Shown: positions 11,852 to 24,371, counted from the stretch's first letter. The stretch is DNA of 64,000 nucleotides from Selaginella moellendorffii (GCF_000143415.4 NW_003314294.1:1291889-1355888); one strand, 5' to 3'. Made by a program: numbers and translations. Notes: generated by a model from the sequence alone, not told the origin.

Positions 11852-12653
11852 CTACGGGTATCTCACTCTCTGTGGAGCGAACTTTGGAAGACGAGCTTGG
11901 AACACGTCGTTGAGGACTGTCAGTGATCCTAAGCTTGTTTTGAGGAGCTGGAGAACCTGGCAGCGAAAAGATTCGTGAGTAAAACGGTAGCAACAGGTAG
12001 AAAACAATGCAAACCTCAACGGGTCCAAGTTGAAGCTCAATTGTTTCGAGATCCGACACGGCCTCCACTTTATACATGCTCATCAGAGCCACGCTCTTGG
12101 CCACTGACACTGGGAAGATTTGGAGGTCGTCAGTGATCATGAAAGTTACATTCTCCTTGACAAAGCCCTGAGACGAGGAAGAAAGAGGTTTGGCTGGTCT
12201 GGTGGCGGCTGCTGGGCTCGCAAGCACTTGCACAGGGACATTCATGACAAAGCCACAGGTGGTGCATCTCTGCGTGTTGTCATCCATGGCAATCGCTGGA
12301 CAGAGTCTTCCCGACGAGCAACGGTAGAAGCTGTGATCACTGGGCTTGAAAGAGGCAGCGGCACCACCAGAGCTGGCCAAGGCGTTCTCGATTCCCAGGA
12401 GCTTGTCCATGAATCCTTCGGGAGCTTGAGGATCAACCAGGAGCTTCTTGTCGACGTGCATGACGGCGTCGTCCATCTGCTGGACGCTGGTGAAGATCCT
12501 GGCAACGCCCACCTGTGCTTCGCCGTGCACGAGCTTCATGGACGAGCCGACTGGTAGCAGCAGAAAAGAGAAGAGGACGTCCACGCATTCCTTGCTCGCT
12601 TCCAGGTACAAGATTCTCCTGTCCGACTTCTTGCAAACCAGCGTCACCTTCAT
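11852..12653 (-). CDS. DUF674 family protein
   Basis: A plant-specific protein of unknown function. There are two exons, 12653-12015 and 11956-11852, with a 58-nt GT-AG intron; splicing yields EVLQLLKTSL, a typical DUF674 C-terminal motif. The N-terminus (MKVTLVCKKSDRRILYLEAS, then VDVLFSFLLLPVGS) matches the family start. A CxxC zinc-type motif (RCTTCGFVM) and the repeat hallmark FVKENVTFMITDDL followed by VSVAKSVALM are present. At about 247 residues it corresponds to a single DUF674 unit, whereas many plant homologues carry two. It converges on the CobW-like gene with about 50 bp between stop codons. Confidence 0.85.
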
Positions 12654-13137
12654 CTTCGATATTGTGTATGATGAGGGAAGACTTATTTTGTGTATGATGA
12701 GGGAAGACTGATCATCCAGCGCGTTTTAAAGCTCGGCATTTGCTTTTGGAATTGGAGTCAAGCTCAAACAAAGAGCAGCCAAAAGGCTGGAATATGCTAT
12801 GCTTTCCTTTGTAACGAATTCGTGCAAGAATTTATCCTCAATCCAAGCCCACCTAGACAATGATCTCTTTCTCCTACGTTCTAGCCAGCGAGTCAAACAG
12901 TTATAATGACTAGGTAAATACTATACATACTTACTAGGTAGAAGTTTATCCCTCCCAAGGTCAGGCAGGCGAGGCGGGCGTGTCTTTGTTTGGCGATGGC
13001 GCAAGCGCGGCGCTTACCGCCCCGCGCCCGCTTCTAGCTCGGGAATACTTCCAGGTTTGAGCGCCGATCGATCGATCGATCCCATCCATCGGTAGGGTTT
13101 TGGAGAGCTTGGAATCTTCCACCGCCGGCCGCGAGCG
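12654..13137. other. Divergent intergenic region between DUF674 and ERGIC3-like genes
   Basis: No coding sequence is supported. A 22-bp unit around TGTATGATGAGGGAAGAC is directly repeated near 12665-12710, just upstream of the DUF674 start. A GATC run (13066-13083) lies in the leader of the ERGIC3-like gene and resembles the one in the ALG13 intron. Confidence 0.5.
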
Positions 13138-15003
13138 ATGCAGATGCTCAAAAAGCTCCAGCAGCTGGATGCGTATCCCAAGATCAATGAGGACTTCCAC
13201 AGCCGCACGCTGTCCGGGGGAGTCATCACTGTTGTCTCCTCCATTTTCATGGCGATCCTCTTCATCACGGAGCTTAGTACGTGGTCTTTTGTATCAATTG
13301 CTCGTTCTATGGATCACGTTTGGCTTTGGCTTTGTAGAATTGTTTCTTCTTCCGGGTACCACGAGCGAGCTCTTGGTCGATACATCTCGAGGAGAGACCT
13401 TGCAAATCAATGTAAGAAAGGAAATTTCTCCGCAAGGGAAAATAAAATCCCACTACGCTGACGGGTGATTCTATGACAGTTTGATATCACCTTTCCGGCT
13501 CTAGCGTGCTCGGTTATTAGTCTGGATGCGATGGACGTTAGTGGAGAACAACACTTGGACGTGGTATGTTATCAGTCAAGAGCATTTTTTTCTTCTTTAT
13601 CAATCCTTGTTCTTGCTTGCAGAAACATAACATATTTAAGAAGAGATTAGATCCCTCGGGAAAGGTCGTTCAGCCTCCAGTCCAGGAAGATATCGGTGGT
13701 CCAAAGGTAAATTGATTTCCTTCGAGTTTTCTCGACCTTAACATTCGATTGTTGCTAGATTGATAAACCACTCCAAAAACATGGTGGAAGGCTAGAGCAT
13801 AACGAAACGTACTGTGGTTCCTGTTTTGGTGCCGAGCAAGTAAGCTAAGGTATCGCCATATCGTATGGCTACTAACTCGTCCTGCTTCCATCAGTCAGAT
13901 GATGAGTGCTGTAATAGCTGCGAAGAGGTCCGGGAAGCGTACCGAAAACGAGGTTGGGCAATACACAATGCCGATTTGATTGACCAGGTGCACTAAGTGA
14001 ACTAAGGAGTTTGCAGTTTTCGTTTTTCCTTGTCTGGCCTTGTGTCTGAGATCTAACAAAAACAACGCAGTGTAAACGCGAGGGGTGGCTTACAAAGATC
14101 AAGGAAGAAGAAGGGGAGGGATGCAATATCTATGGGTCCTTGGAGGTGAACAAGGTTGCCGGGAACTTTCATTTTGCTCCTGGCAAGAGCTTTTCACAAC
14201 AACATGTGCACGTCCATGACGTTCAGTCCCTTCACAAGGAGAAATTCAATGTAAGCTATGGTGCTGTTACGTTTTTTATGCAGCGTTCTTTCTTCTTGCA
14301 GGTCAGCCATTACATCAACGAGCTTAGCTTTGGCGCTCGGTTTCCAGGAGTTGTGAACCCTCTTGACAAGTAAGCGGGGTCGTGTGACAAGTAAGACTTT
14401 TTTTTAATCTTTGAATGAGTTGCAGAGAGAAGCGCATTCAAAAGTTTCCATCCGCTATGTACCAATATTTCATCAAGGTATAGCTCTTTGTCATTTTTGT
14501 TTCCCTCGTTGCAACTCTCTTTTACCAGGTGGTTCCGACTGCGTACACGGATATGACCGGGCACAAGATTGTCACAAACCAGGTCATAGTTTCTTCTTTG
14601 TCCTTTCTAGATGCGAAGGTATTAACAGCGATTTGCTTCAGTTCTCAGTAACAGATCATTTCAAGGCAGTAGAAGGTTTAAATGGTCGTTCGTTGCCTGG
14701 AGTTTTCTTCTTTTACGAGCTCTCGCCTATCAAGGTTCGTCAAAGATCTGTGGCCATTCTTCGTAACTTGATATGTACCCGCAGGTTTTGTTTACTGAGA
14801 GAAAGACATCCTTCCTTCACTTTCTCACAAACGTCTGTGCCATCATCGGAGGTAAGTCATCCCCTCGTTGCTGCATTCCAAGATCTAATTGAGTGTGGCT
14901 GGGGTTGACAGGGGTTTTCACTGTCTCTGGCATCATCGACTCGTTCATCTACCATGGACATCGGGCAATAAAGAAAAAGATGGAGATTGGCAAATATATA
15001 TGA
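13138..15003 (+). CDS. ERGIC3 / Erv46-type ER-Golgi cargo receptor
   Basis: A multi-exon gene for a two-pass membrane protein that cycles between ER and Golgi in COPII/COPI vesicles, in complex with an Erv41-type partner. The N-terminus (QLDAYPKINEDFHSRTLSGG) and the first membrane segment (VITVVSSIFMAILFITEL) are diagnostic. Then come LLVDTSRGETLQIN, DITFPALACSVISLDAMDVSG and the Cys-rich luminal motif YCGSCFGAEQSDDECCNSCEEV. The luminal domain continues with NFHFAPGKSF and HYINELSFG. The last exons encode VFFFYELSPIKV and a second membrane segment (FLHFLTNVCAIIGGVFTVSGIIDS), ending with the basic tail KKKMEIGKYI. Introns are about 50-80 bp. The length is close to the usual 380-390 residues. 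Confidence 0.92.
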
Positions 15004-16080
15004 GAAAAACATTGCATAGCTTTTCCATTCAAAGGTTTTGTTCTGTCTCTCCAGCAACAGTGGCGAACTCAAAGCATCACAATCAAATACAGTTTCAAAA
15101 GTCTGTCATTTGGTGTTCCACGCGTTCCGCGATGGAGCTTGTTTGTTTTGGCGTCGAATGGCTTGAAAGAGCCCGCTTGTGCCTGGGCGTCAAGATCAAA
15201 GGTCCGAGCTATGTTTGCATCGTTGGAGAGAGAGGAGGGGAACGATTTCAGTCCAGGGGTGTTGCAGCCAACAGGGAGGAGTTCGTGCCCGTCTCTTGCT
15301 TTAATCATTAAAATTAAAACCACAGCAAACCACTCTCAATTTCAAGTCGCCGGCTACAATAGAATGCAGTCACTGTACATCAACTTTGAAGTTGCTGTGC
15401 AAGCGCTGTCAGCCTGCACCTGCAGGTAGAAACACTTCAGAAGCGTGAAGGCATGAAGGATCGAACCATACATCGGAAGTGATTATCCTTCTTGATTCTT
15501 GATGGCTGCTGTCATTCATTCATTCATCCCCATGAGAAGCATGAGACTGAGGGATTTAAGAAAGCTATAAGTTAAGTTCGTTCGCATGCTATCTTCGTAG
15601 TGGGGAGTTTGCTCTGCACTTACCTCCCTTCAGCCTTGGTACAGTTATTTGGACGATTGTTCACTGTTTAGCCTGTGTCAGCACTTCCATGAGTTTGAGT
15701 CACGATTTCTTGCCTAGTGATCTTCATATCACAAAGGAGAAAAGTTGTGTTGCCCATGCAGTGCCTTCGAGGATTATGTGTGCTGCTGAGCTCCATAGTC
15801 TCCCTGGATGGGACCAGCGAAACTGTGTATACATAATAAATCAGGACGTGTTCGATGTCTTCCACTCGTTCAACTCACTTGGATCCTGGGCTGCATTCTC
15901 CATCCTAGTTCCACAGAGCCAATATTACTCTGGTTACATGATAGAGTTAATGCGTGTGTTTTCAGACCCCGATCCAGTGGCAGTATTGGTGAGTGTTGCT
16001 TGAAGAGGGACTTTGGGAAGATCAAAGAAGAGATGTTGGAGGATAGAGTTCCTCTATATCTAGGACCACTTGTGGGATGA
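15004..16080. other. Intergenic, no supported gene
   Basis: This holds the 3' untranslated region of the ERGIC3-like gene and unassigned sequence. Short ORFs exist on both strands but none shows a recognisable motif or a splice-consistent extension. A run of CATT repeats lies near 15515. Confidence 0.5.
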
Positions 16081-18255
16081 ATGGTCTCAGGTGGGTGGGC
16101 GGTTGAGTTGAACTCATGTTAGCTTAACTCGGCATAAATCGACAAAAGTCAATACATTAGAAGTTTTATAAATTTGAAAAAATAATTATTCTTGCGAACT
16201 TTAAAGTACTTGGGTTTGGGTTGAAAGTTTTTACTAGATTAAATTGTTTAGAAAAGTCAAAGTCCTATCTTAATGCAATTCATTGAATCAAGAGAGAATA
16301 TTTTGACAACTAGCAATTATTAATGTATGTTGGTTAAAGCAATATATATTTATATATTATTCTTTCATTTGAAAGATTTTTCTAAGGTTCTTAAGAAGAT
16401 AAGAAGCAATAAAAACTAAAAATTTAAGTCATACATTTATACCTCATAACATCCCCTCCTCTTGGAATGATAAAAGACTATCAAGATTCTTTCATAAATG
16501 AGCCAGGATCTGAAGGAACATCGAAAGGAGGTATTGATGGATTTGTAGGTGGTGTTAGTTATTCTTGATCCCTTTGTACAAAACATTTCAATTGTTGCAT
16601 ATGCATAATTTTTAGAGGATTGACTTATTGGACAAACATTATAAACTTGAGGTTTAACTTACTTCAACAACCAATATGGTCCTTTCCATTGAGCAAGGAG
16701 CCTTTTAGATAAATTATGTATTATAAGATTGGGAAAATGAGCTAACACCAAATCATCCAAATTGTACATTATAAGTAGACAATAATGGGAGTTGTAGCAT
16801 CATTGTTGTCCCACTTGTATAAGGCCTAGGTGTTCAACAAATTTTGCTCAGACAAGTAGAAGAACATTTGTCAAATATTGATCCCACAACCTAGTATTGG
16901 TAGTTTGTAACAATTATGAAGGTAAACCCAACTCTGCTAGTAGTATTGGATTATGACCATATAAAAGTTTATATGGTGAAACATTAATAGAACTTTACAC
17001 CCTTATGACATATACATACCGAAAAAATGGCAAATAACCATTTCAATCCGAATGTTGAAAGTTCACGTACTTTATAATTATCCCTTTGAAGGTTTGAAGG
17101 AGCCATTTCACCAAATTGTCTGATTGTGGATAATAAATACTTGTGAAAGTGTAATATATCCCCATTAGAGACATCAAAACATGAAATGCTTCAATTATAT
17201 TATCCGAAAGAATCTATTCTAGATAGGAATGTTGGAATACCATTTGATTGAGTAGGAAGTATCTAATAGCAATTGCAAACACACTAACAAAAACACCAAC
17301 TTCCACCTAGTGAGTCGAGTGCTAACAATTGATCGTGAAAAAGGCCCTATCAAATCAAATGCCATAAACTCAAATAGATGGGAAACTATAATTGACTCTA
17401 ACCATCCTTCCACAACATGAAAGGGAATATTATGAGTTTGGCATGAAGTGCAGCTATGTATATACCAAATAACATTACGTCGCATCTTCGGCCAATAGAA
17501 TGATCTATACAGCTTCTCAATCACATGACAATATCTGATATGCTTGAATCATAGTAGGTATGGAGAAAGAGTAAAATAAAGATTGAAGGCACTACTAGCC
17601 ATAAATGATCATTAAGATCCATCCCCATAAAATAAAAAAGATTGTGTTCAAAGTAATATTAAGAATATAAATGTCGAAGTGGTAAGTCATCAATAAGTGA
17701 TGTAGAATTTTCAAACCCATTGCAAAGCCTTTAAATCCATGGCTCAATATTTCCTCGTTGTGAGAAGGTAAATCTTGCTTTGCACCTTGTGAATACTAAA
17801 TATCAAGTACATCAACTATTAATAGTACAGAATCCTCATCTAAAAAATCCATAGATGCTGTCATAAAAAACAAAGAAAATCTCGAGAAAGGGCATTAATA
17901 TCAGCCATAGAATTCCCTAGGCGATGAACAACATCAAAATCATATATCTAAAGCTTTAAAGTCTACCAAGCAATATGACCAACCAAGTTCTTCCACTTTA
18001 ATAATGAGGTAACTACAACATGATTAACTTTTAGTAATGTTCGAGAACTACATAAATATACATGAAGTTTTTTTAAACCAAATTGTTATTAAACACTCTT
18101 TCTCTGTTATGGAATAGTTCATCTCTATTAGTTATAATATATGGTTGATATATGTAATAGGATGATGCTGACCAAGAACACTCAGACTCTCTTGCATCAA
18201 CATACCTCCAAGACCGATATCAAAAGCATCCATGTGCAAAATGAAAGGTTAAGTG
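16081..18255 (-). mobile_element. Degenerate Ty3/gypsy retrotransposon (family A), 3' part of pol
   Basis: Read on the minus strand, this retains an RNase H remnant near 18240-18060 (FILHMDAFDIGLGGMLMQ and NYSITEKECL) and an integrase zinc-finger remnant near 17524-17400 (YWPKMRRNVIWYIHSCTSCQ). It ends near 16445 with a pol terminus, followed by an AGAGGAGGGGATG stretch before the LTR-like sequence at 16081-16440. The RNase H and the pol end closely resemble the plus-strand copy at 39.3-41.5 kb. Stops and frameshifts are frequent and the region is AT-rich, so it is an old, inactive copy. The reverse transcriptase part is absent: the 5' side is cut at the junction with the repeat starting near 18256. 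Confidence 0.75.
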
Positions 18256-19857
18256 TATGTAAGGGATTAATTTTTCCATTCTACTTTAGTCACTTAACCA
18301 CACATTTGACCACTTAGAGGAGCCTCATTTACAACCTTTATAAGTCATATTCCAGGCTTGGGGACTTGTTAGCTCCGAGAATAGCATCCACGCCACTCAA
18401 CCTTTGCACTTGGTCCAAATGCTTCACGTGTCCAATCCCATTACTGACACCCCAAAGTACCACTGACATATTAGCCCATTACGCTAAGGCCATGCCCATT
18501 CACCTTGATCACATCAGTGGTCCAACACCACCTATATCACAGTCCCGTCTCTCAAAGAGTGAGCCACCCATCCATAAGTGATCATCCTAGATCCACTCCT
18601 TAACATCCTTAAGATGCTCGCAGACATGGGGAATGGCTTTCCTTAATGTCTCTTTTTTAGTCCCCACCTAATCCCTTTCTGTCTATGGCCGTGTTCGCCA
18701 ACACTGCCACTAGATCAAAGCCCATAGGCCCGACCACTAAGTCCCCTTGTTCTTTAGGACTTCTTTGTCATGTGACCACATCCTTGGTCACTACTCTAGA
18801 GGATTGGTCCTCTTCCTTTCTAATATTTGGGACTTTGGGACAACATTTCTGAATACCATGGCCTTATGTGAGCCTCGTGGGTACCCTCCCCACCTTTCGC
18901 CTTTGGGTGCTCTAGCTATGGGCTTAGAGTGAGGTTTTGTTAAGCCACGCCAGGTATCCAAGTAGGTAGTGCCACCCATACTTGGACTGGGAGCATCAAC
19001 TATTTAATCTCCCGAGGGAATTAAAGCCAGCTCTTGAACGCTTTACCAAGCTACCTACTTGTCGGTTTGTATTCACTTTAGTCTTGGACTTCCCAATGGT
19101 TAACTCATCACCCAACACCTGGGTACAGCCTTCCTGGGCCAAACTGGCCTTTCCTGGCTAGACTGGCTCCACTGGGCTCCAACCCCCACACTCTCCCTAC
19201 TATACTTTTGAAACCCCCTACAGCCCCCCCCCCCCCCCAAGGGACGATCGCTTTAGGCTTTCACCCAATAGCTTATATTAGTATTCGGACTCAAACTTGG
19301 ATTTGGACTCGGACTTGGACTCAGTCTTGGTCTCAGTCTCGGTCTTGATTCCATCTCGGACTCCATCTCGAGTCCATCTCAGACTCCATCTCGGGTCCAT
19401 CCAAACTCCATCTTGGGTCCATCTCGGGTCCATCTTGGACTCCATCTTGGGTACATCTTGGACTCCATCTCGAACTCCATCTTGGGTCCATCTCGGGTCC
19501 ATCTTGAACTCCATCTTGGGTCCATCTTAGACTCCATCTCGGGTTTATCCTCAAGTCCATCTCGGACTCCATCTTGGACTCCATCTCAAACTCCATCTCG
19601 GGTCCATCTCAGACTCTATCTCAAACTCTTCCACGTGTCATGTGTTGGTCCTCTTATGTCCCTTTTCTAGGGACTCACGTATTGGTCACTTCATGCTTGT
19701 TCCTCAAGCGTTTCATTGGGAGTTCCACTCCCGCTCTCAATCTTTCAAGTCGGAATTTTTAGTCCAAACGTGTTATACTCATTTGGCTTTCACTTCGGCC
19801 ACTACCACGTGGCACCCTTTTGGCTCCACTTTGGGGCTTAGGGATTTGTGTCTCACA
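18256..19857 (-). repeat. Old LTR-like repeat (family B) with minisatellite
   Basis: Starts with TGTAAGGGATTAATTTTTCC; the same beginning recurs near 29435, 29947 and 63913. The right part resembles the LTRs of the chromovirus at 22.3 and 43.7 kb: a poly-C tract (19221-19237), then a pyrimidine-rich tandem repeat (19275-19640), ending in CACAACTCCACCACCCATAAA like the chromovirus polypurine-tract/LTR junction. It is therefore a diverged LTR, or two adjoining LTR pieces, in minus orientation. Confidence 0.6.
19275..19640. repeat. Tandem repeat of TCCATCTCGGx-type units
   Basis: About thirty degenerate 12- to 15-bp units around the core CTCCATCTCGG/CTTGGGTCCAT. Several frames are open across it on both strands because the unit length is a multiple of three. 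It is a minisatellite within an LTR, not a gene. Related GAxTCG arrays lie in the other chromovirus LTRs at 22390-22660, 26890-27170 and 44510-44770. Confidence 0.75.
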
Positions 19858-22296
19858 ACTCCACCACCCATAAACAAAGTTTGATGTCTTTATCAAAAAA
19901 TAAACCATTTTATAAAGTAATATTAGCATGTATTACTCTTTCCATCCTTAGCACTTAGTCAATATTCGTCAATGGTTTGACACCGAAGGCTCACCAAGCC
20001 TTGTCCATCTTTTAAGGAGTATAGTTTCTCCAACTTAGAGACTCATTTGACTATTTGTGGTGGTTCTCTCCTTTTATTGGTTTAGTCCTTGTTAAACCTG
20101 TTAGAGACACCTTCTTTATCTTAATTCCACTACTCATTCTCAAGTAGTTTTAATTTCCATTGATATAACCTTTGCACTTTGAAACTTTTATTTTTGATTC
20201 TCGGAGTCAATTTCCTGATGTCTCTGACACCTTGCATTGCACATATTGTGCAACTCCACTTTTCCATTCTAGAAAGTTCTATACTTGAGGGCACCATCAT
20301 CCTCTTTTTTATTTCGTGCCACTTTAGGCACTAAGTTCTAGTTATCATAATTTGTGTTAGGGCTATCCATGGCCCTATCATTTGACTACCTTACTGTGCC
20401 CTCCTTTGGAACTTCCACTTTCGCCAAATTGAAACAATTGGGAATCCATCCTTGGAAATATATTGTCTTTCTTACAATCCGTTAGCACCCAATACATTAG
20501 TATTTCTGGCTTAATTTTGCCATTTTGATTCTTTCCCATGATTCTTATAGCTCTTTTCTTAGCCATTAGTCTTTTGCTCTTATCTTTGATCATTGCACCT
20601 AACAACATAAGATGGTTACCTCCATTCTCGCAGTATCTTTTCAGTTCCATAGCCAAGACTTTGCTTTGCGAAGTCTAGAGGGTGTTCACCCCTAGTACGT
20701 CTCTTTAGCATTTTCTACTATAAGCTCTATTCATGGCTTAATTGTGTGACCTTCCTATGGGTCTTTTATAAAAACTACTTTTTTCAAACTCACTATGCTA
20801 TTGCTTTAACACAGCTCATTTCCCTTAGGTGTTCTTCCCACTTGGTCACTTTGCCCAAGCCATACCATCATCAATAGTTCAAATCAATGCTTTGAACTAA
20901 GAATTTTATTCCTTAACCTCATAAGGATTTTGCCCTTGTTTTAGCCATAAAATCACCTAGTGATTTAACCTCGGCACCTTAACAAGTTTGCCAATAGGTA
21001 CTAAGTCTTCTAAACCATTAAGTTGTTGATCATGACCTTGGGGGCATCCCCCACACTTGGCGGTGTGCCCAAGTTAGTGCTTCCGACCAAGGGTTTATAG
21101 CAACTAAGACTGGGTGTCCTTATCTCATTCACCACGTCTTTAGGGCCATTTGCACCAAAGTGTTCAAGTTAGATATATCGAGCTTTCACACTAAACAATC
21201 TAACCGTGTATCACAACTCCAGGGCATCCCCCGCTTGGCTGTATGCCCAAGCTAGTCTCTTTACTAAGAGTCCATGACCACTGAAAAATGAGTGTCCTCA
21301 TATTCCAAACTATCATCGCGCCCTAGTGAGTTGGGACTCAAACCCAAGCACTAAAGGGTCGAAACTCGAACTCAACCTTTGTATATGCATCTACGGACGA
21401 CATCACATAGGATGCCTGGCATGACTCCCCACATCGATGCACTAACTTATATTTAAAGTATGTTACAGATCACAGTTTAGGAACTTAATTTTTTTGCATT
21501 ACCAAGTCCTCTCACTTAACATGTCTATGATCTTGCATATGCTTAACCTCATAGGCCACCCCTTTTAAAGTTAGCACCTTCAACTAAAGTATTTGATCCT
21601 TTGACTTGTCAATCTCATTTAACAAGTCATATGGCCACCATAACATGGTTCATGCATAAGCATGAAAGTCCTTAATTATTGACTTTCATTTAAAGCCCTT
21701 TCTTTGAACACTCAGGAACTACTTCCCTAACCTTGATAGCCTCATCTCATAGCAAGCTTCAAGACCACAATTTTGCTATGCCATTCTAATTTTGCACGTT
21801 CTATGAACCATTTACACTTGGCTTTCTAGGTATCAAGATATTTAGAATTGTCTTTGGGAACCTTGAAGGAACTCTGTCCTTTAGCTTGTTAATGCCTCTT
21901 CTTTCGTAAGCTTTCGAATTACCATATGGTCTAACAGGGACAATTCCATGCTTTAAACTCTCCATGGCATCATAGTTGCTAGTAACAACATGCTCAAACA
22001 CCCACTTGATTCTCCACTCTCAACTTGTATAACCACTATTGGTTATGCTTGTTAATTCCTATGGTTCGGTTCTATCCTTTTACTACTTACTTTTGGCCTC
22101 ACATATTCCTAGGGAATGGTTCCTCAATCTGGGCATACTCACCTTATAATCCCATTCACCGGGATTAATGTTGCTACTTATGAGTCTTTATATGCTCATT
22201 AGTAGCCTTGCCAAAATCCTATTTTTACCTTTGTCTAATTCAGGTAGACAGGCTTTTCCCGTTTTCGCAACCTTGGATGTTTAGATAGCACCTCCT
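19858..22296 (-). mobile_element. Internal remnant of an old LTR retrotransposon, left part
   Basis: AT-rich and without intact ORFs. Landmarks shared with the chromovirus 3' region are visible: GGGGGCATCCCCCACACTTGG near 21051 (compare 44940) and the stretch around 21310-21410, which resembles 45030-45130. It appears to be a diverged relative of that chromovirus in minus orientation. The younger chromovirus at 22297 is inserted into it, and host sequence resumes at 27935. No domain could be read with confidence. Confidence 0.5.
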
Positions 22297-23447
22297 TGTA
22301 AGGAACAAACTTGCCGAGGTGTCGTAGGCTAAAGGAACCCCGAAAGCATGACCAAATGACAAAGAGTTCATCGGATGGGACCAAGTCGAAGATCGAGTCT
22401 AAGACTGACTCTAGGACCGAGTTCGAGATAGGGTCCGGAATCGAGTCCGAGACCGACTCGGGGACCGAGTTCGAGTCCGAGTTCGAGACCGAGTTCGAGA
22501 CGGAGTCCGAGATCTGAAATCGGGTCCGAGACCGAGTCCGAGGTCGAGTCTGAGGTCGGGTCCGAGATCGGGTCCGAGATCGAGTCCGAGATCGAGTCCG
22601 AGACCGAATCCGAAGTCGGATCCGAAATCGGGTCCGAGATCGAGCCAGAGACTAAGTCCAAATACTAATACGGGTCAAGGGGTGAAAGCCCAAAGCGTGC
22701 GTCTCCCAGGGGGGGGGGGGGGCTGCAAGGGGTTCCAAAAGTATAGTAGGGATAGTGAGGTCCAGGAACCAGTTTAGAAGGGACTCTCCAGTAGGGCTCC
22801 CAAACTGACTTGAGGTTGGGACTGGGACTGAGGGGCCTTGGGTGGGAGTGAGCATGGACTTGGTTGGTGCTGGAGGGGCCATCCACGGAAGTGCTCGAGA
22901 GCAGCTCCCACTCCCGAAAGGGAAATTGATTGCGGTGCTCCCGGCTCATGTGGAGTGGTGCCCCACTTGAGTACCATGTGGCTCATTGGTCCTCGCCCTT
23001 CCTAGGGGCTTGGGCCTTCCTTCGGGATGGAAGTGGGGGGGTAGAGGTACCCATACCGGGCCGCTAGGCCACGGTGTTTCGCCCCGGTGTCCCGAAGCAA
23101 GTGTTGCACTCAAGACTTGGGATTTAGAGGGTCCCATGATCAAGTCTTGTGGTACCAAGGGATGTTAGGAACCTGGAAGCTTGGTGTGCTTGGCTGCTTG
23201 TGCTTGCGGGGAGTGTAGCCGAACCTTAAGTCCAGTCTAGCCCGGGGAGGGGGATTGGGAGTGATTTGGGAATCCGTGGATGGATGGCTAACACTCCGTT
23301 GCTCGTGCAGTGAGTAGCTGAAACCAAGTAGGAGCTGGTACCATAGGCGAGAACCTTGGCAAGGGGGACTTAGCAAAAGCCAAGGCAGTGTTGGACGGAT
23401 AGACGAGGTAAGCTGGCAAATTGGAAAGGAAAAATTTGTGGCTTACA
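22297..23447 (+). repeat. 5' LTR of chromovirus F copy 1
   Basis: 1151 bp, beginning TGTAAGGAAC and ending GGCTTACA. It contains the GAxTCG minisatellite (22390-22660) and a G13 tract (22711-22723). It is nearly identical to 26805-27929 and, inverted, to 43739-44861. Confidence 0.9.
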
Positions 23448-23450
23448 ATT

Positions 23451-23462
23451 TGGTATCGGAGC
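23451..23462 (+). other. Primer-binding site (initiator tRNA-Met type)
   Basis: TGGTATCGGAGC begins three bases after the 5' LTR. It matches the usual plant TGGTATCAGAGC except for one A-to-G change, and is the start point for minus-strand reverse transcription. Confidence 0.8.
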
Positions 23463-23506
23463 CTTTTCCTCAGTTCTAGCGAAGGATAGAGGCGGATTGC
23501 TGGGAG

Positions 23507-24371
23507 ATGGCAAGGGCAGGGCGTAAGCGAACCCAAGCGGAGACGGAACCTCCGCCGGAGCTGGAGCCTCCGGTTGAACAAGAGGCTATGGATGAGGAAT
23601 CCTTGCATGAGGAGGACTCTAGTGAGGAAACTTCCAAACAGGAGTCCGGTAGCAAGGTTCGGTCGTCCAAGGCTCGATTGGACGTGCTAGAAGGACAGTT
23701 GGCACAGACCAATGCCCTGCTGGAAACTCTCGTACACAAACTAAAGCGTGACGAGAGGCGGAAGAAAAAGAGAAAGACTGCGGATGCTGGCAGCGCAGAA
23801 GGTGCGGACCTTTCGGCAGGGACTGAGGCAAAACCAGACAAGGTCGAACAGACCGAAGTAGAATCAGTCCCTGAGGCAGTTCCCAAGTACAAACCAAAGC
23901 CCCCACCGGTCTTCAAGGGAGTGAATGACTATAAGGTGGTGGAGGATTGGTTTTACGATATGGAGGACTACTTCCGAGCGTTGCAATTACCGAGCTCGGA
24001 GAAGGTCCCATGTGCAAAACCATACTTGGCAGATAATGCCAAGTCTTGGTGGAGAACGACAGAGGCCAACGAAGGACCGGTGGCCACTTGGGACATGATG
24101 AAGGCGAGGATCCGCACAACATACGTGCCTCCGAATGCCACTCTGCATCTGAGAGATGAGCTGAGTAGGCTGAAGCAGACTGGAACCATCCAAGAATATA
24201 TGAATGGGTTCATGGCAAAGAGGATACTTGTCACGAACATGGGGGATATGGATGCGTTCCATGCCTTCATATCAGGTTTGCAAACCTGGCTCGCAGCGAG
24301 GTTACAGCGAGCATTTGGGCGTCCTCTGGTCGGGCGTCACTGCCGTCTGGAAACCCCGGGACCGCCCTTTT
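23507..24371 (+). CDS. gag: Gag of chromovirus F copy 1 (truncated by gap)
   Basis: Starts at ATG 23507, about 45 bp after the primer site, and stays open to the N run. Residues 1-120 are charged and low-complexity with Glu- and Lys-rich stretches (predicted coiled coil around VLEGQLAQTNALLETLV). Residues about 130-290 carry the retrotransposon gag domain (VVEDWFYDMEDYFRAL, KSWWRTTEAN, TWDMMKARIRTTYVPP, GTIQEYMNGF, FISGLQ). The zinc knuckle expected downstream lies in the gap; it is visible in copy 2 near 48.95 kb. The last ~60 bases before the gap (LVGRHCRLETPGPPF) no longer look like gag and may be a misassembled edge. Confidence 0.85.

Noticed and set aside
13066..13083. GATC runs (also 7064-7080) as possible regulatory repeats
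   Set aside because: Short simple repeats in an intron and a leader; two occurrences are not enough to claim function.
15139..16080. Several ORFs of 80-140 codons downstream of the ERGIC3-like gene
   Set aside because: No motif, no splice-consistent extension, and composition of non-coding DNA.
19278..19670. Overlapping ORFs on both strands in the TCCATCTCGG repeat
   Set aside because: Open only because the repeat unit is a multiple of three; no start context or domain.
22368..22661. Minus-strand ORF of Asp/Ser-Pro-Ile repeats in the chromovirus LTR (also at 26876-27169 and 44496-44789)
   Set aside because: It is the translation of the GAxTCG minisatellite; several frames are open for the same reason, and the LTRs show no coding signals.
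23140..23376. Repeated short ORFs in LTRs (for example 22946-23158, 27428-27640, 43996-44208)
   Set aside because: They recur because the LTR recurs; no gene-like features.
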